Shown in pieces: positions 61,860 through 64,000 of a stretch of 64,000 nucleotides of DNA. Made by a program: the position numbers and the translations under genes. The stretch spans positions 98,580 to 162,579 of the forward strand of contig MGQB01000031.1 in the NCBI GenBank assembly GCA_001797675.1. Reading direction: 5' to 3'. The notes under the pieces were generated by a model, which worked only from the letters and a program-made list of their open reading frames with translations, was not told the DNA's origin and made no database searches. Numbering within the stretch: position 1 is the first letter of the stretch; each line of letters starts with the position of its first letter. Source of the DNA: Deltaproteobacteria bacterium RBG_13_43_22. GTDB lineage: Bacteria; Desulfobacterota; RBG-13-43-22.

Positions 61860-62638
61860 CAGGTACTCCTTTTACGGATATTGTGCCTGAGGATCCATTG
61901 ATTGACCAGAAAAAAAAGTAAAAGAGCAGACAGGACCGCCAGGAAATAGGGTAAGGGGGTTGAGATGATCGGTCCCATGGGCACTCTTTCCCCATAATGG
62001 AGGTTACCTAATAACAGAACAGGATTCAGAAAGGGGGCAAAAAAAGCGGTGGCGAATAAAAAAAGGAGATAAAACACCCGTGCCCCAAGATACCCGGTCA
62101 GTCGCCATCTTCCCAAAACCAGGAGGAAGAAAAAGGAAACCACCCGGCATAACAGGGAAGCGGTGAAGAGAATGGCCAGGCCCAGGAAAAAGGCGGGCAG
62201 GGCTACTCCGGTGGTCGCCGCTCCGATGATCAGAAAAGGGAGTATCAGGAGGTGGAGCACCAGGGTGTGAAACACGGAATGAGGGAATTCGTAAGAGAGA
62301 TAATCCCTTTCTTCCTCGAAGGTGGTGAGGCCCTCCCTTTCCGATCGGGCAAAGCCGCCTTTGGGAATAATTTCCCCTAACGCGCAGCGAAGATTCATAT
62401 AGGATATCATGATCAGGCTGCCCACAAAAATACCCAGATAGGTGTGAGGAATCCGGAAGCTTTGGATGTACTCGAAAAGGGGCGAATAAGGCCAGGTTAG
62501 GACCAGGATGATTCCCAGCACCCAGAGGTTTACAATGGTAATCAATACCATATTGGAGGAAAAAATTGGGGCCAGATCCTTTTCGCTGTCACTAAAAATA
62601 TTGTCCAATTTCATGAGGGCTCTCAAAGAAGTAATCAA
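61856..62638 (-). CDS. Polytopic membrane protein, unknown function
   Basis: A 260-residue protein with about six hydrophobic helices (VLITIVNLWVLGIILVLTW, YLGIFVGSLIMISYM, VFHTLVLHLLILPFLIIG, ALPAFFLGLAILFTASLL, VFYLLFLFATAFFAPFL, PLPYFLAVLSALLLFFLV). A cytoplasmic loop near 95-120 is rich in Glu and Arg. No motif identifies a substrate. It overlaps the next gene by 4 nt (ATGA) and is part of the MoxR operon. It could be a permease-like component. Confidence 0.75.
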   Translation of the reverse strand: MITSLRALMKLDNIFSDSEKDLAPIFSSNMVLITIVNLWVLGIILVLTWPYSPLFEYIQSFRIPHTYLGIFVGSLIMISYMNLRCALGEIIPKGGFARSEREGLTTFEEERDYLSYEFPHSVFHTLVLHLLILPFLIIGAATTGVALPAFFLGLAILFTASLLCRVVSFFFLLVLGRWRLTGYLGARVFYLLFLFATAFFAPFLNPVLLLGNLHYGERVPMGPIISTPLPYFLAVLSALLLFFLVNQWILRHNIRKRSTW

Positions 62639-62717
62639 GTTTTTTTTATCCCGGCAAGCGGGTTGGCCTGGGAAGGTTTAAAAATCTCCCGACAGGCCTT
62701 CATCTTCCAATGACCGG

Positions 62718-64000
62718 TCAAGTCTCCAGGGGGATTTCCCATTCCAACAGACCGGCTCCGTCCCGGAAGGGGGTTGTATCCTTCCGTTCGGTGGTAAACA
62801 ACAGGGAATCGATCCAGCCAATAAAAAAAATCCGGTCCTTTTTCCCTTGGTTTCGTTCGTGAATCGAAATCCACAAGGATTTGGTCAGGTCCATTTCCAT
62901 TTCTTTTTTTAGGGATCCCGTCCCATTTCCCCGGCCGGCTTCCAGGATAGCCTCTATTGATTTGGCTGTAATGACCTGTTCCCGTTCCAAATCCTTGCCC
63001 TTCAGTCTTTTGACCAGTCTTTCTTCCGGGGCAATATTGCCGAAGGCAAAAAAACGACCTCCATAGTAAAGATGGCAGTTTTTGATGGGAAAGGAGGAAC
63101 GGTTTTCAACGGTAAGAACCAGATCCTTTTCCTGAAACCGGGCTTCGGCCTGGAGGGGAAACCCCCTATAACCGGAAAGGGCGAAAAAACGATAAGACCA
63201 GCGATGAAGGGGAAACAGGAGGGAATGGGCTTCATTGGATTCAAGGAGGGTATAGCTTTGAAATTTTTCCGCATCCGGATTCTCGGTTGAGAGGTTGGTC
63301 ACCATCATATCATCGGATCCCAGAGGTAGTTTGAAATCCCCGTCTTTTTGCGAATAGATGCCCAAGAGATATTTCCACCGGCCCAGGCCTGGTCGGCCGG
63401 TGATTTTTATATGAAGAACGCCGTTATAGGAAACTTTGTTTTGGGTTTGGGTAAAGTAATTCAAACCGTACCCGGCCAAAGAACACAGAAAAACCGCTAT
63501 GGCAAGATAGGAGAGGGTCTTTAAGGCCTTTTCTCGATTTTCCTTAATCGTTTTCAAAAACAGCGCAACCAAAAAAATGTAACCTGTCAAAAGGGGAAAG
63601 ACCACAAAGAAGAAGGGGAACCGGGCCGGCATTTTTGACAGCAGGTAAGAGAAAATCTTTTCGTCCTCAGGGTCCCAGGGGGTCATCTCCGCGGCCGGTC
63701 CCAGGTGTACTGTTTTTTTCCAAAACGCCCCCAGGCCCGACCAATTCCTGACGGGGGCCTCGGTAACATCAAAGGCAAGAAACAGGATTTTTCCCAAACC
63801 AAGGTCTTTTTCGAGAATAAGAGAAAGATCCCTGTCCCGGAGTAGGGTTTTGGTATGGGGGGCCGTTATCTTCAAAATCAGGAAAGGATTCCGGGGGGTC
63901 AATTTGGTGCCGCAAAAAGCCTCAAGGGCCGGCAGCTCCCTTACCCGTTCAAGTCCCATAACACGGATGGACATGAGAGGCTCGAGCCTTTCCATGGAAA
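62718..64000 (-). CDS. Membrane protein of the MoxR operon, N-terminus beyond window
   Basis: At least 425 residues; the frame is open through the window edge, so the N-terminus is missing. The visible part has a beta-rich segment with GLGKILFLAFDVTEAPVRNWSGLGAFW, like the ends of amidotransferase-like or VWA operon proteins. Two membrane helices follow (PFFFVVFPLLTGYIFLVALF and TLSYLAIAVFLCSLAGYGL), then a C-terminal soluble beta domain of about 230 residues. I do not recognise a named family. It is the first visible gene of the operon, 79 nt before the six-helix protein. Confidence 0.75.
   Translation of the reverse strand, partial: SMERLEPLMSIRVMGLERVRELPALEAFCGTKLTPRNPFLILKITAPHTKTLLRDRDLSLILEKDLGLGKILFLAFDVTEAPVRNWSGLGAFWKKTVHLGPAAEMTPWDPEDEKIFSYLLSKMPARFPFFFVVFPLLTGYIFLVALFLKTIKENREKALKTLSYLAIAVFLCSLAGYGLNYFTQTQNKVSYNGVLHIKITGRPGLGRWKYLLGIYSQKDGDFKLPLGSDDMMVTNLSTENPDAEKFQSYTLLESNEAHSLLFPLHRWSYRFFALSGYRGFPLQAEARFQEKDLVLTVENRSSFPIKNCHLYYGGRFFAFGNIAPEERLVKRLKGKDLEREQVITAKSIEAILEAGRGNGTGSLKKEMEMDLTKSLWISIHERNQGKKDRIFFIGWIDSLLFTTERKDTTPFRDGAGLLEWEIPLET

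Overview
The window comes from a Gram-negative bacterium. It looks most like a member of the Desulfobacterota (former Deltaproteobacteria) or a relative known mainly from metagenomes. That placement is inference. It rests on the housekeeping order acpS - nnr - CBS - tsaE - lysC - cimA, on the very dense two-component and c-di-GMP signalling, and on intergenic DNA packed with short degenerate repeats folded as inverted arrays. I see no rRNA, tRNA, CRISPR array or phage.

Region 1 (1-29.8 kb, + strand) is a large signalling cluster. It holds a ParA-type ATPase (cut by the window edge), a soluble 1758-residue chemoreceptor with 13 tandem 92-residue HAMP units, CheW, CheY, CheB, a PAS-containing CheA, CheC and CheD. 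A compact operon follows: a PAS protein with an RsbU_N/KaiA-C-like helical tail, KaiB and KaiC. Next come two PAS histidine kinases that each end in a degenerate GGDEF domain, a response regulator, a PilB/GspE ATPase with a c-di-GMP-binding-like N-terminus, a receiver whose phospho-acceptor Asp is Glu, a membrane HAMP sensor with no output domain, CheR, a hybrid kinase with four receivers, and a REC-PAS-HD-GYP protein. The natural reading is one chemosensory network around a cytoplasmic receptor array, with a KaiBC timer or switch embedded and output through c-di-GMP and a pilus or secretion motor. This combination is the main discovery candidate.

Region 2 (30-35.3 kb, + strand) continues with a periplasmic-binding-domain sensor kinase, a REC protein with a catalytically dead HD-GYP, and a PAS-HD-GYP gene broken by one frameshift. 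The 3' ends of the three HD-GYP genes are nearly identical, which suggests duplication or gene conversion.

Region 3 (35.5-47.1 kb) holds a vapBC toxin-antitoxin pair with a clear promoter and operator, then minus-strand housekeeping genes: tsaD, a four-helix-bundle (23S rRNA intervening-sequence type) gene boxed in by inverted repeats, a phosphofructokinase with PPi-type residues, a ComEA-like protein, a ferredoxin, cimA, lysC, tsaE, a CBS protein, nnrDE and acpS.

Region 4 (47.2-53.2 kb) is a complete branched-chain-amino-acid-type ABC importer operon (livKHMGF) facing a ferredoxin-nitroreductase gene.

Region 5 (53.3-64 kb, minus strand) is a MoxR/DUF58/VWA (Bat-like) operon with three extra membrane proteins, the first cut by the window end. 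A 142-bp MITE-like element and a palindrome-rich stretch interrupt it.

Most intergenic gaps outside the tight operons carry one of several families of degenerate 7-12 nt repeats. They are usually arranged as a forward array followed by its complement, and in places they run into coding sequence.
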